A stretch of 64,000 bases of DNA from Paenibacillus sp. 1781tsa1 (GCF_024159265.1 NZ_JAMYWY010000001.1:5890001-5954000); one strand, 5' to 3'. Shown: positions 8,909 to 16,622, numbered from the stretch's first letter. Translations and numbers: made by a program. The notes: generated by a model from the letters alone, not told the origin.

Positions 8909-8973
8909 TTTGTTCTACCAACCGTACATTATACACGATTTATAGAATATCATATTGTCCACTAAGCGAACAG

Positions 8974-9681
8974 TTATTCTTTTGAAGTTCCGTTCGCTTC
9001 ATTCTTGGAACCACTGCCCATTTTGTTTTTGAGGGCTTGTAATTGCTGGTCCACTTTGAATTGTTTTTCCACATCTACAGGGTTCGTGTACGTGGATGAT
9101 GTGTTGCGATAAGGTGCACGAGCTACGTCCGCTTCAGCTTCCAGTTGCATGATTTTCTCTTCCATGCGGTGGAATCCTAGTGATGCGCCACCACTTTCGA
9201 TCGAATGCAGGCTGTTAATGGATGACATTTGTTTTTTGGCTTTTGCCATTTGTGCACGGGATACAAGTTCATTACGTTTGTTACGCATTTTGTAGAACTC
9301 ATCTTTCATATCATGTAACTGTTGCAACAGGTCTTTTGCTTGTGCTTCGGACTGTGCATGCAGTTCGCTGTACTCCGTAATTTTTTGATCAAAGTAGATT
9401 TTCTCTTCCAGCAATTTGCGTGCTACTTCTTCCTGACCGTTGGCCAGAGCAGCTTCTGCTTGGGACTCACGTTGTACCGAAGTACGCTCTGCTTCATCCA
9501 GACGTTGTTTCATGCGACGCTCATTCGCCATTTGTTTGGCAACTGTTACCTCTGCCTCATGAATCTCAGCCTCCATATCACGCAAGTACTGGTTCAACAT
9601 TACAATCGGGTCCTCTACCTTATCCAACATATCATTTACCGATGCTTTCGTCATATCCTTAATCCGTTTAAATACTCCCAT
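8974..9681 (-). CDS. liaH: PspA/IM30 family membrane-stress protein (LiaH-like)
   Basis: 235 residues, nearly all coiled coil. Begins MGVFKRIKDMTKASVNDMLDKVEDP, the amphipathic N-terminal helix of PspA/LiaH that binds damaged membranes; the helical hairpin follows (VAKQMANERRMKQRLDEAE). Family members oligomerise on the inner membrane and protect it against leakage. The start at 9681 has AAGGGAG 9 bases upstream and lies 1 base past the stop of the upstream PspC gene (translational coupling). Last gene of a five-gene operon; terminator at 8871-8908. A second PspA paralogue is encoded at 10442-11113. Confidence 0.9.
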   Translation of the reverse strand: MGVFKRIKDMTKASVNDMLDKVEDPIVMLNQYLRDMEAEIHEAEVTVAKQMANERRMKQRLDEAERTSVQRESQAEAALANGQEEVARKLLEEKIYFDQKITEYSELHAQSEAQAKDLLQQLHDMKDEFYKMRNKRNELVSRAQMAKAKKQMSSINSLHSIESGGASLGFHRMEEKIMQLEAEADVARAPYRNTSSTYTNPVDVEKQFKVDQQLQALKNKMGSGSKNEANGTSKE

Positions 9682-9682
9682 T

Positions 9683-10186
9683 TTACTTTTCTCCCTTCTC
9701 GTAACGAGATAATTTTTGGCGAAGCTCTTCAACTTCTTTTTTCAGTGCTTTTTTCTCGATATCTTTCATCATGGAATCAAGTTCACTTTCTTGCGGTGCA
9801 CCTGCTCCGTAGGCGTTGTTGTTATAAGAACGCGGACCAGATTGAGGTCTGTTGTTGTATCCAGGGCCGGGACCGAAGTTACCAGGACCTTGTTGGTTGT
9901 GATTATTTTGAAAAGGACCTCTTGGCGGCTGATGATCATAGTTGTTGTATCCTCCGCCTGGACCAGGGCCCGGGCCGTAACCATATGGATCATAAGGCGG
10001 ATACGGTTCTTTTGGTACCACCAGTGCTGCAATAAAGTATATTAACAACGACGTGCCGCCAGTTACGAAGATACTGATGACGAAGATGATACGCAGCAGG
10101 GTGGAATCCATTCCGATGCTTTCTGAAATTCCGCCGATCAAGCCGGTTAACATCCGGTCACGCGTTGAGCGGTATAATTTGCTCAT
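9683..10186 (-). CDS. PspC-domain membrane protein with Gly/Pro/Tyr-rich linker and C-terminal coiled coil
   Basis: 167 residues. PspC domain at 1-60 (KLYRSTRDRMLTGLIGGISE, then a transmembrane helix IIFVISIFVTGGTSLLIYFIAAL and VVPKE), a low-complexity linker ~60-130 dominated by Gly, Pro, Tyr, Asn and Gln, and a helical tail ~130-167 (MMKDIEKKALKKEVEELRQKLSRYEKGEK). PspC partners PspA in phage-shock responses; the tail could dock on PspA coiled coils (inference). AAAGGAG precedes the ATG. The adjoining PspC gene at 10204-10437 has the same N-terminal domain but no linker or tail, so the pair looks like a duplication followed by extension. Confidence 0.85.
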   Translation of the reverse strand: MSKLYRSTRDRMLTGLIGGISESIGMDSTLLRIIFVISIFVTGGTSLLIYFIAALVVPKEPYPPYDPYGYGPGPGPGGGYNNYDHQPPRGPFQNNHNQQGPGNFGPGPGYNNRPQSGPRSYNNNAYGAGAPQESELDSMMKDIEKKALKKEVEELRQKLSRYEKGEK

Positions 10187-10203
10187 GTTCTTGCTCCTTT
10201 CGT

Positions 10204-10437
10204 TTACTTGTATCCTCTTACGTTGGAATCATAAGCATATGGATCAACGTGGTTGGATTCCTTTGGTACCACCAATGCAGCGATGAAGTAGATCAACAAT
10301 GAAGTACCTCCCGTAGCAAAAATACTGATGAAGAAGATGATACGTAGCAGCGTGGTGCTCAATCCGAGATTTTCAGAAATGCCGCCGATCAAACCTGTTA
10401 ACATTCGATTACGCGCCGAGCGGTATAATTTATTCAT
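10204..10437 (-). CDS. Short PspC-domain membrane protein
   Basis: 77 residues: a bare PspC domain (KLYRSARNRMLTGLIGGISENLG, one transmembrane helix ending IYFIAALVVPKES) plus a 15-residue tail. Nearly identical to the first 60 residues of the downstream PspC protein, so the two are tandem duplicates. The start at 10437 has AAAGGAG 8 bases upstream; 4 bases after the stop of the upstream pspA-like gene. Expected to sit in the cytoplasmic membrane and bind or regulate the PspA paralogues. Confidence 0.85.
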   Translation of the reverse strand: MNKLYRSARNRMLTGLIGGISENLGLSTTLLRIIFFISIFATGGTSLLIYFIAALVVPKESNHVDPYAYDSNVRGYK

Positions 10438-10441
10438 GTGA

Positions 10442-11113
10442 CTACTCCTTTCTGTCATTGTTCAATTTCTGTCTTAAGCGCTCCAGTTCCTTATCCAGCG
10501 CGGAGGATGACATGCTACCAGTCACTCCTGAACCATCTTGGCCCATCCGCCGGATATCCCGGAGACTTTGTGCTTCATATTCGAGATCAGAGACTTGGTC
10601 ATCCAGTCGGTTAAACATACGGGGTACATTCTGACCGTTGTGATTGCCTCTCTGGTTCATCCGTTGTTGTAACTGAATCGTCTGCATACGAGCGTAGTAA
10701 TATTGGCGTTTGCTGTATACATTCTGATATTCAACCTTCAGCTGGTCGATCTGTTCATCCAGCTCCTGTAATGCCGCATAACTTTGTGCATACAATTCAT
10801 TGTACTGTTCCATTTTTTCCTCGTGGAGGATTTTCTCCTGCAAGGCCAGCTTAGCGAGATGCTCTTCTCCTGCTTTGAGAGCCATGGAAGCCTGTTCTTC
10901 GCGTTTGTTCACCATACCTGCTGCCTGATCGGCTTGTTGTTTCATTTGTCTGGTATGACTTGCATATTGATGACGAAGTTTCTCGGCTTCACCGATGTCT
11001 TGGCGGGTCGAGACCAGAAACTGATCAATCAGTTTGACTGGATCCTGACTTTGCTCCAAATGTTCGTTCAGATTGGCTACGGTAATATCCCGCATTCGAC
11101 GAAATACACTCAT
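10442..11113 (-). CDS. PspA/IM30 family protein, second paralogue
   Basis: 223 residues, coiled-coil throughout. Starts MSVFRRMRDITVANLNEHLEQSQDPVKLIDQFL, the PspA N-terminal helix with the conserved DP. More divergent than the 8974-9681 paralogue and richer in Gln and Tyr (KRQYYYARMQTIQLQQRMNQRG). AAGGAGGG lies about 12 bases before the ATG. Second gene of the operon, after the LiaI-like gene and followed at 4 bases by the short pspC. Its helical C-terminus (LDKELERLRQKLNNDRKE) resembles the tail of the long PspC protein. Confidence 0.87.
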   Translation of the reverse strand: MSVFRRMRDITVANLNEHLEQSQDPVKLIDQFLVSTRQDIGEAEKLRHQYASHTRQMKQQADQAAGMVNKREEQASMALKAGEEHLAKLALQEKILHEEKMEQYNELYAQSYAALQELDEQIDQLKVEYQNVYSKRQYYYARMQTIQLQQRMNQRGNHNGQNVPRMFNRLDDQVSDLEYEAQSLRDIRRMGQDGSGVTGSMSSSALDKELERLRQKLNNDRKE

Positions 11114-11148
11114 TATGTTCTGTCCCTCCTTTTCATAATCGTGAAAGC

Positions 11149-11457
11149 TTAGTACCGGCGATGACGACCGCGGTTATTGTTTAGCATTGAGATACCAAAG
11201 ATGATTAACCCGATCGCGATGATCGGTCCGATCAACCATGCCAGTTTTCCCATCAGTGAGATGATACCGATGATGAGAACAATCCAGCCGAGCATCACAT
11301 TTCCTCGTTTGACTCCGTAGTATCCCAGTGCAATCATCAGGACCGGAATCAGATAACCCATTAAGTGTCCAAGAAGTGGAGTTAACTTTCCGAAGAGGAG
11401 TAGTGCACCCAGCGCAATCAATACAATCGCCCAGCCATTTCCCTTATTCAATCTCAT
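11149..11457 (-). CDS. LiaI-like small membrane protein (LiaI/LiaF transmembrane region)
   Basis: 102 residues with four hydrophobic helices (WAIVLIALGALLLFG, MGYLIPVLMIALGYYGV, MLGWIVLIIGIISLMG, IIAIGLIIFGISML) and a basic tail NNRGRHRRY. This repeated two-helix pattern is the LiaI/LiaF-type transmembrane domain. First gene of the operon, 35 bases before the pspA-like gene, matching liaI-liaH order in B. subtilis, where LiaI anchors LiaH at the membrane. An AAAGGGCGG site lies upstream at somewhat long spacing. Confidence 0.75.
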   Translation of the reverse strand: MRLNKGNGWAIVLIALGALLLFGKLTPLLGHLMGYLIPVLMIALGYYGVKRGNVMLGWIVLIIGIISLMGKLAWLIGPIIAIGLIIFGISMLNNNRGRHRRY

Positions 11458-11565
11458 AATTGTTGTTCACCGCCCTTTCCATTCGTTCGTTTTAATGTGT
11501 TGAGTCATTGGTTCGTTTGTTTCTTGTTTTTTGTTTCCGTGTTTCTTGTTTAACCTTATGTCCTT

Positions 11566-11592
11566 ATTCTAGGGGAATTCGAGACTTTTCAA
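11566..11592 (-). promoter_or_regulatory. Possible promoter of the LiaI/PspA/PspC operon
   Basis: On the minus strand TTGAAA (11587-11592) and TAGAAT (11566-11571) are separated by 15 bases, shorter than ideal. Upstream (11595-11700) are several imperfect GAGTCTAG/AGTCTCG-like elements that might form a LiaR operator, but I cannot identify a firm palindrome. The rest of the 11458-11940 gap holds no gene I can see. Confidence 0.3.
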
Positions 11593-11942
11593 AACAGACC
11601 GTGGACGGTTTTTCATCCTAGACTCAGGTCGGGGATCTAGTTGGACCTTTGACTGTCCCTATCTAAGACCAACGTTCCACCCATGCTGAATAGTACTCAG
11701 GATCCTCCTATACTCCCGTATTCAGGCTACCCTTCACCCGATATTCAACCTGTGCAGAGAATGATGTCCATGTTTCTATTTACGTTCCCACTGCAATTTC
11801 GTTTCTCATGATTCCGTTTAGAAGAGTCGGACCAAGCCGTTCCTATAGCCTTTTCAGCAAGATCATCCATCAGCAATCCCTTATCTCTGTTTCTATGCCC
11901 TCTTACGAAATTACTTTTTTATCCAAATAAACAAATTTTAGA

Positions 11943-11971
11943 TTGTTCTATATGTAAGCGTTTACTAAAAT
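11943..11971 (+). promoter_or_regulatory. Promoter with embedded candidate cre site for the AraC-type regulator
   Basis: TTGTTC (11943-11948), a 17-base spacer, and TAAAAT (11966-11971). The spacer carries TGTAAGCGTTTACT (11953-11966), which fits the CcpA cre consensus TGWAANCGNTNWCA at all but the last base. CcpA bound there would block RNA polymerase, so glucose repression of the downstream gene is predicted. Confidence 0.55.
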
Positions 11972-12014
11972 AGGAAGTGTTACTACTACTAATGTCAGGA
12001 GTGGAACTGAAACT

Positions 12015-14405
12015 GTGCGACCAATCAGCTATCTCCACAAAATGATTATCTTCGGAATCCTGTTAAGCACCCTGCCCATTTTGTTTACAGGAATTGCTGC
12101 ATTTATCTATTCATCGAACCAAACTGAATTGCATCGGACGCAGGCCAACAGACAGTTGCTGGAACAAATGCAATCCAACGTAAAGCACAAACTCGCTACA
12201 GTCAGTTATATGCTTGATCAGGCCGTTCGCTCTCCAGTAACCTTCAGGTCTCTGTCTGCTTCTTCTTCACTACAAGGGAAAGGACCTTTACTTGCCGACA
12301 AGCTGCAGAGCGAGTTTCAACATATGAGGTCATGGGAACCTATGCTGGACATTAGCCTAGTGAACCAATCTCAGAATTGGCTTATTGATCATGCCGGATT
12401 ATATCGTAATACGGATTTTCCACTCGCTCTTCCCATGAAGGAATTGATATCGGATACGCTAACTTCCGGATGGCAGCTCTCCCCTTCATCGGTGTTCAGT
12501 AATGATGAGCGTTCACCCGGTACAGGCTGTATTTATCATATTGCCCTTGCTAGAACTATTCCGAATCTGAATACGTCTTCCGATGCAGCCCTGATTGCGG
12601 GGATTCCCGCATGCTCTTTGCAAAATACACTAGGAGAAGCCTCCGTAGGCAATGCTGCCTCAGGACTGATCATTTTGAATCGGGAACAACGTATCTTGGT
12701 CCATCCCGATCCTGTATACATTGGACAACCGTTGTCTGCCATTGGATTACAGGATCGGGATACGAAAGCCAACATAACCAAACTATCACCCATTACATTT
12801 TCAACAGGCTTTGAACAACGAGAAGTTAAGATCGCCGATACACCTTATTCCCTGACGTATAGCCCTTCCACCTTAAAAGGATGGACTTATGTTCTAATCT
12901 CACCCACCAATATTCTGACACAAGAATATATCGATATCGGATTACACACCATGTATATCAGTCTCTTCCTGCTTTTACTTTCATTATTGCTTGCCTGGCT
13001 CGGCTCCATACGAATGCTTGTCCCGATTCGTAAACTTTTAACCCAACTTGGTGACAACATGCTGTCCAAAGACGGAGGCACTTTCGCTCTGCAATCAACT
13101 GAGTTGTCTGATGAGTTCGAACAGATTAGAGCAGGTGTGTCACAATTATCTGCATCTCGCTCCCAACTGGAGAACACACTCAATAGGCATCTTTTGCAGA
13201 TTCGCACTCATCTTATGATGAATCTGTTTCAGGGTAAAATCTCTGTTCATACTCTTCATGACACCCTGAATGAATATGGCTTCCCACGTCAGCTTCGGGA
13301 ATGGCAACAAATTGCTGTTATCACATTACAGGCAGATCTCGTTAATCATACAAAATATAGTGCTAATGATCGTGACCTCTTGTTATTTGCTATTCAAAAT
13401 ATATTAGAGGAAACGGTGGTGCATAACCAACAATTGCTTCCCATTGTTATGGAACAAACGGTAGTCACGGTGATTGGTAGCGTTGAAGAGGATCAGTTTG
13501 TTTTTTCACAGCACCTATATGTATTAACAGACAAGTTACACCAACAGATTAATAAAATTCTAGCTCTTCAAGTCAGCATAGGCTTCAGCCAGCCACATAA
13601 CTCCTTATACCACATCCCTCAGGCTTATACGGAGGCTATGGAAGCATTGAAGCATCGCATGAAGCTGGGCCCAGGTATTATCTTTCAGTATGAGAACATT
13701 GATCATTATGCTCCCACTTGGTCCATGACCTACCCAGAATCATTGGAATATTCGTTGATCCAAGCTATTCAAAGTGCGGATGAAGTCCAGGCCTCTACTC
13801 TTCTGCAACAACTTCTTGAAGTGATCTTTGGTATGGAGTGTTCACCAGAAGAATATCAGGTGGCTCTTACGAGGCTGCTCACGCATATTTTGCAGATGAC
13901 TCAGGAATCCGGCATACGTCTCGGGCAGATCTCACAAGGCCGTGGATCGATGTTCCATGAACTTCATGGTTTGCAGTATGCCGCTGAAGTTGAGGAATGG
14001 TTTAACTATCAAGTCATCTTGCCCGTCATCCAGGTTTTTAAAGCGAGACAGGTTGCCCAGTATCAGCATATATCAGAGAAAATGATTGCCATGATTCATC
14101 AAGATTATGATAAGGATCTGACGCTTGAGGAATGTGCCTTGAAGCTTCACTACAATGCCAACTACTTAAGTAGTGTTTTCCGTAAAGAGACAGGCTGTGC
14201 ATTTAGCGAATATCTGACCAAGTACCGATTTAACATCGCTAAAAAATGGCTGGACGAAAGTGATCTAACCGTTAAAGATATCGCAGCACGACTTCGGTAC
14301 AACAATCCGCAAAATTTCATTCGATCATTTCGTAAATGGGAAGGAATCACCCCCGGTCAGTACCGGGAGCGTAAGCAGAAAGCAGAGGTAGCCAATAGAA
14401 ATTAG
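12015..14405 (+). CDS. Membrane-bound AraC-family sensor-regulator (YesN-like)
   Basis: 796 residues. TM1 ~10-30, extracytoplasmic sensor region ~31-300 (Cache-like by position), TM2 ~305-325 (MYISLFLLLLSLLLAWLG), a HAMP-like linker, a long cytoplasmic middle region, and a C-terminal AraC DNA-binding domain ~690-790 (LTLEECALKLHYNANYLSSVF, then VKDIAARLRYNNPQNFIRSFRKWEGITPGQYR). Such one-piece regulators are abundant in Paenibacillus and usually control an adjacent sugar ABC transporter or glycoside hydrolase; none lies here, so the target is unknown. GTG start at 12015 with AGGAG about 13 bases upstream; the ATG at 12042 is an alternative. Expression probably CcpA-controlled. Confidence 0.85.
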   Translation: MRPISYLHKMIIFGILLSTLPILFTGIAAFIYSSNQTELHRTQANRQLLEQMQSNVKHKLATVSYMLDQAVRSPVTFRSLSASSSLQGKGPLLADKLQSEFQHMRSWEPMLDISLVNQSQNWLIDHAGLYRNTDFPLALPMKELISDTLTSGWQLSPSSVFSNDERSPGTGCIYHIALARTIPNLNTSSDAALIAGIPACSLQNTLGEASVGNAASGLIILNREQRILVHPDPVYIGQPLSAIGLQDRDTKANITKLSPITFSTGFEQREVKIADTPYSLTYSPSTLKGWTYVLISPTNILTQEYIDIGLHTMYISLFLLLLSLLLAWLGSIRMLVPIRKLLTQLGDNMLSKDGGTFALQSTELSDEFEQIRAGVSQLSASRSQLENTLNRHLLQIRTHLMMNLFQGKISVHTLHDTLNEYGFPRQLREWQQIAVITLQADLVNHTKYSANDRDLLLFAIQNILEETVVHNQQLLPIVMEQTVVTVIGSVEEDQFVFSQHLYVLTDKLHQQINKILALQVSIGFSQPHNSLYHIPQAYTEAMEALKHRMKLGPGIIFQYENIDHYAPTWSMTYPESLEYSLIQAIQSADEVQASTLLQQLLEVIFGMECSPEEYQVALTRLLTHILQMTQESGIRLGQISQGRGSMFHELHGLQYAAEVEEWFNYQVILPVIQVFKARQVAQYQHISEKMIAMIHQDYDKDLTLEECALKLHYNANYLSSVFRKETGCAFSEYLTKYRFNIAKKWLDESDLTVKDIAARLRYNNPQNFIRSFRKWEGITPGQYRERKQKAEVANRN

Positions 14406-14438
14406 AAAAGGAGCACGATTGTAAGTCGTGCTCCTTTG
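14406..14438 (+). terminator. Terminator after the AraC-type gene, overlapping the tRNA-Ser remnant
   Basis: AAAGGAGCACGA pairs with TCGTGCTCCTTT around a 7-base loop, immediately after the stop codon at 14405. One arm is the anticodon stem of a broken tRNA-Ser copy, so the terminator seems to have been assembled from tRNA sequence. It is symmetrical and could act on both strands. Confidence 0.6.
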
Positions 14439-14458
14439 GCCAGCTCGGCCCCCTCTCC
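14409..14458 (-). pseudogene. Truncated tRNA-Ser(GGA)-like remnant
   Basis: On the minus strand this begins GGAGAGGGGGCCGAGCTGGC and follows the tRNA-Ser gene of the array (17233-17324) through the D-arm into the anticodon stem, then stops being homologous. The variable arm, T-arm and 3' acceptor strand are missing. It sits directly after the tRNA-Asn remnant, the same order as in the intact array. Confidence 0.7.
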
Positions 14459-14462
14459 ATAA

Positions 14463-14534
14463 TGGCTCCCCGAACAGGGCTCGGACCCTGTGACACTCGA
14501 TTAACAGTCGATTGCTCTAACAACTGATCTATCA
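14463..14534 (-). pseudogene. Degenerate tRNA-Asn(GTT) copy
   Basis: About 90% identical to the intact tRNA-Asn at 17328-17403, with anticodon GTT still present. Changes hit conserved positions: GCTC to GATC in the D-stem, a mismatch in the anticodon stem, one base lost in the variable region, and TTCGA to TCCGA in the T-loop. The upstream flank on the minus strand also matches that of the intact gene (CTAGTTTTCAGAGAA type, 14549-14563). Probably non-functional, although the cloverleaf can still nearly form. Confidence 0.75.
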
Positions 14535-14643
14535 GGGAATATGCTTTAGATATCATTCTCTGAAAACTAGAAATGTGTTTTGTTTTTTCGTTGTCTCGAA
14601 CATCTCCAAATAAACGAGGGTCTGGTTATTAGTTATTGGCTTC

Positions 14644-14675
14644 AAAAAAAAGAGGGAGCACATATCCTGCTCCCT
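14644..14675 (-). terminator. Terminator downstream of the methyltransferase gene
   Basis: AGGGAGCA/TGCTCCCT stem with 7-base loop (14653-14675), followed on the minus strand by a run of eight T (14644-14651). It is 157 bases past the methyltransferase stop; the stretch 14676-14831 between them has no recognisable gene. Confidence 0.75.
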
Positions 14676-14831
14676 TCACTTACAATTTCATTTCTATAAT
14701 CTTAACTTCATATATTTCAAACGTTCATCTTTTTGCGCAGCGATGTGATGCTTCCTAGCGTCATCTTAGATGTTAAAATACGTTGTCCGTCTCGATTTCT
14801 GATCCTCAGACACGTAACAAGCCTATAAGAT

Positions 14832-15758
14832 TTATCGCTTATCCTTAATATGAACTGTTTTCATGTTTGGCTGTTCAAGTTGGATCAGAATCTTCCCGAA
14901 TCTTGCTCCACGTGAGAATGTCACCGTACTACCCTTGTATGTATCTCGGATGTACTTCTCAGCTAATCTGAGGGAATCTTCATCTGATGGTAACTCATAC
15001 GTATTAAGCCATTCTGGCAGCTTTTCGATAATCTCTTCCACTGGTACTTCAAATGAGTTAACTTCTCTTGTAATGATCATTGTGTATGAATAACCTTTCA
15101 AATACAGCAACTGTTGAATATAACCCATGTCACCCGCCTTGTATGAAGCAGTTACACCCAGTACCTCCTTAATTTCATCCATTAGGGTGTGTTCCTTCTG
15201 TCCCGCCATAGTACTTATATACACATACTTCCGGGCACAGTTGATCGCCATCTCAATCGTTTCCCAATCTGACATCACCGGACACATGGAGGCAAATGCA
15301 AAGTCAAATTTCTTCTCCCAGCCTTTATCCTGAATGGAGATTTCTTCATATCGTTCTTTTACGATTTCGATATTAGATTCAAGAGCTGAAGGTATCGTCT
15401 CTTTCATCAGGGAGACAAGTAACTCAGATGGCTCAACTGCAGTCACAGTTGCTCCCTTTTCTGCAAAAGGAATGGTGAATATACCTGAAGCAGCTCCAAT
15501 GTCCAAAATGGATAAACCCGCGAACTCCACACCCTGGTTCTCAATCCAGCCCATAATGCGCTCAGAACGCTGCTTACCTTCTTCAGAGAACGACTGTACA
15601 TGATAATCCCTGGCCCACCGCTCAAATGCTTCTTCTGTATTAAATGGTGCGCTTTTCTTTTTATATTTTGGACTTCTCGGACGATTCTTCCATGCCTCTT
15701 CCCATACAGAAAGATTAAATAACAGATCGGTATCCGTTACATTTTTTCCAGTAGTCAC
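14832..15758 (-). CDS. Class I SAM-dependent methyltransferase, substrate unknown
   Basis: 308 residues. Motif I is ILDIGAASGIFTIPFAEKGA (~85-104), followed by the acidic ribose-binding residue in VTAVEPSE and a motif IV-like FDFAFASMCPV. The N-terminal ~75 residues are charged and helical (FNTEEAFERWARDYHVQSFSEEG). No substrate can be named. GTG start at 15758 with GAGGAG 9 bases upstream; TTGACG and TATATT lie further upstream at non-ideal spacing. It is wedged between the tRNA array terminator and the tRNA remnant, and its codon use looks more A/T-rich than its neighbours. Both suggest insertion at the tRNA locus. Confidence 0.75.
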   Translation of the reverse strand: MTTGKNVTDTDLLFNLSVWEEAWKNRPRSPKYKKKSAPFNTEEAFERWARDYHVQSFSEEGKQRSERIMGWIENQGVEFAGLSILDIGAASGIFTIPFAEKGATVTAVEPSELLVSLMKETIPSALESNIEIVKERYEEISIQDKGWEKKFDFAFASMCPVMSDWETIEMAINCARKYVYISTMAGQKEHTLMDEIKEVLGVTASYKAGDMGYIQQLLYLKGYSYTMIITREVNSFEVPVEEIIEKLPEWLNTYELPSDEDSLRLAEKYIRDTYKGSTVTFSRGARFGKILIQLEQPNMKTVHIKDKR

Positions 15759-15879
15759 TATGCTTCACTCCTCTATAATTAAAGACTTCACTTATCTACA
15801 ATATACCGAATATAATCATACGTCAATCTTTATTAAAGTCCCATTTTTCTTAATGTACAAAAACCGTTTTATATAAAAT

Positions 15880-15922
15880 AAAAATAGCCCTACACATTGC
15901 ATAAGCAACATGTAGGGCTATT
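15880..15922 (-). terminator. Terminator of the rRNA-tRNA operon
   Basis: AATAGCCCTACAT... pairs with ...ATGTAGGGCTATT (arms 15883-15897 and 15910-15922), followed by TTTTTATTTT on the minus strand. It lies 6 bases past the last tRNA (Leu). Confidence 0.88.
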
Positions 15923-15927
15923 CAATA

Positions 15928-16006
15928 TACCGGCGAGAGGACTCGAACCTCCACGGTTTCCCACTCGATTTTGAGTCGAGCGCGTCTGCCATTCCGCCAC
16001 GCCGGC
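15928..16006 (-). tRNA. tRNA-Leu(CAA)
   Basis: Cloverleaf with a long variable arm; anticodon loop CTCAAAA reads CAA. G-T pair at the acceptor end; CCA not encoded. Last gene of the array. Confidence 0.92.
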
Positions 16007-16012
16007 ATATGC

Positions 16013-16086
16013 TGGAGGCGCCACCCAGATTCGAACTGGGGATAAAGCTTTTGCAGAGCTGTGCCTTACCACTTGGCTATGGCGCC
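16013..16086 (-). tRNA. tRNA-Cys(GCA)
   Basis: Acceptor GGCGCCA/TGGCGCC, anticodon loop CTGCAAA, CCA encoded. Confidence 0.93.
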
Positions 16087-16092
16087 ATATTT

Positions 16093-16167
16093 TGGAGCGG
16101 ACGACGGGAATCGAACCCGCGACCCTCGCCTTGGCAAGGCGATGCTCTACCGCTGAGCCACGTCCGC
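16093..16167 (-). tRNA. tRNA-Gly(GCC)
   Basis: Acceptor GCGGACG, anticodon loop TTGCCAA, CCA encoded. Confidence 0.94.
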
Positions 16168-16171
16168 ATAA

Positions 16172-16246
16172 TGGCTGGGGATATAGGATTTGAACCTATG
16201 CATGACGGAGTCAAAGTCCGTTGCCTTACCGCTTGGCTAATCCCCA
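16172..16246 (-). tRNA. tRNA-Gln(TTG)
   Basis: Acceptor TGGGGAT, anticodon loop CTTTGAC, CCA encoded. In this lineage Gln-tRNA is made by misacylation and amidation; the amidotransferase gatCAB is encoded at 30350-33588. Confidence 0.93.
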
Positions 16247-16268
16247 ATAAAAAATGAAAAAACAAAGG

Positions 16269-16342
16269 GGCGATCGAGGGGAATTGAACCCCCGAATGCC
16301 GGATCCACAAACCGGTGCGTTAACCACTTCGCCACGATCGCC
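16269..16342 (-). tRNA. tRNA-His(GTG)
   Basis: Anticodon loop TTGTGGA. Extra G at position -1 opposite C73, the hallmark of tRNA-His. CCA not encoded. Confidence 0.93.
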
Positions 16343-16371
16343 ACAAAAGGTTAAATTTCTTAAAAGTTAAT

Positions 16372-16445
16372 TGGCAGGGGCAGCAGGAATTGAACCCACA
16401 CCAACGGTTTTGGAGACCGTTGTTCTACCTTTAAACTATGCCCCT
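16372..16445 (-). tRNA. tRNA-Trp(CCA)
   Basis: Acceptor AGGGGCA, anticodon loop CTCCAAA, CCA encoded. Confidence 0.94.
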
Positions 16446-16451
16446 AAAAAC

Positions 16452-16537
16452 TGGTGGAGGATGATGGATTCGAACCACCGAACCCGTACGGGAGCAGATT
16501 TACAGTCTGATGCGTTTGGCCACTTCGCTAATCCTCC
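16452..16537 (-). tRNA. tRNA-Tyr(GTA)
   Basis: Long variable arm, anticodon loop CTGTAAA, CCA encoded. Confidence 0.94.
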
Positions 16538-16546
16538 AGGATTACA

Positions 16547-16622
<76 letters not shown>

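Noticed and set aside
9322..10035. Plus-strand open frame of 237 codons opposite liaH and pspC
   Set aside because: Lies opposite well-supported PspA and PspC genes; composition is Cys/Phe/Leu-rich antisense type.
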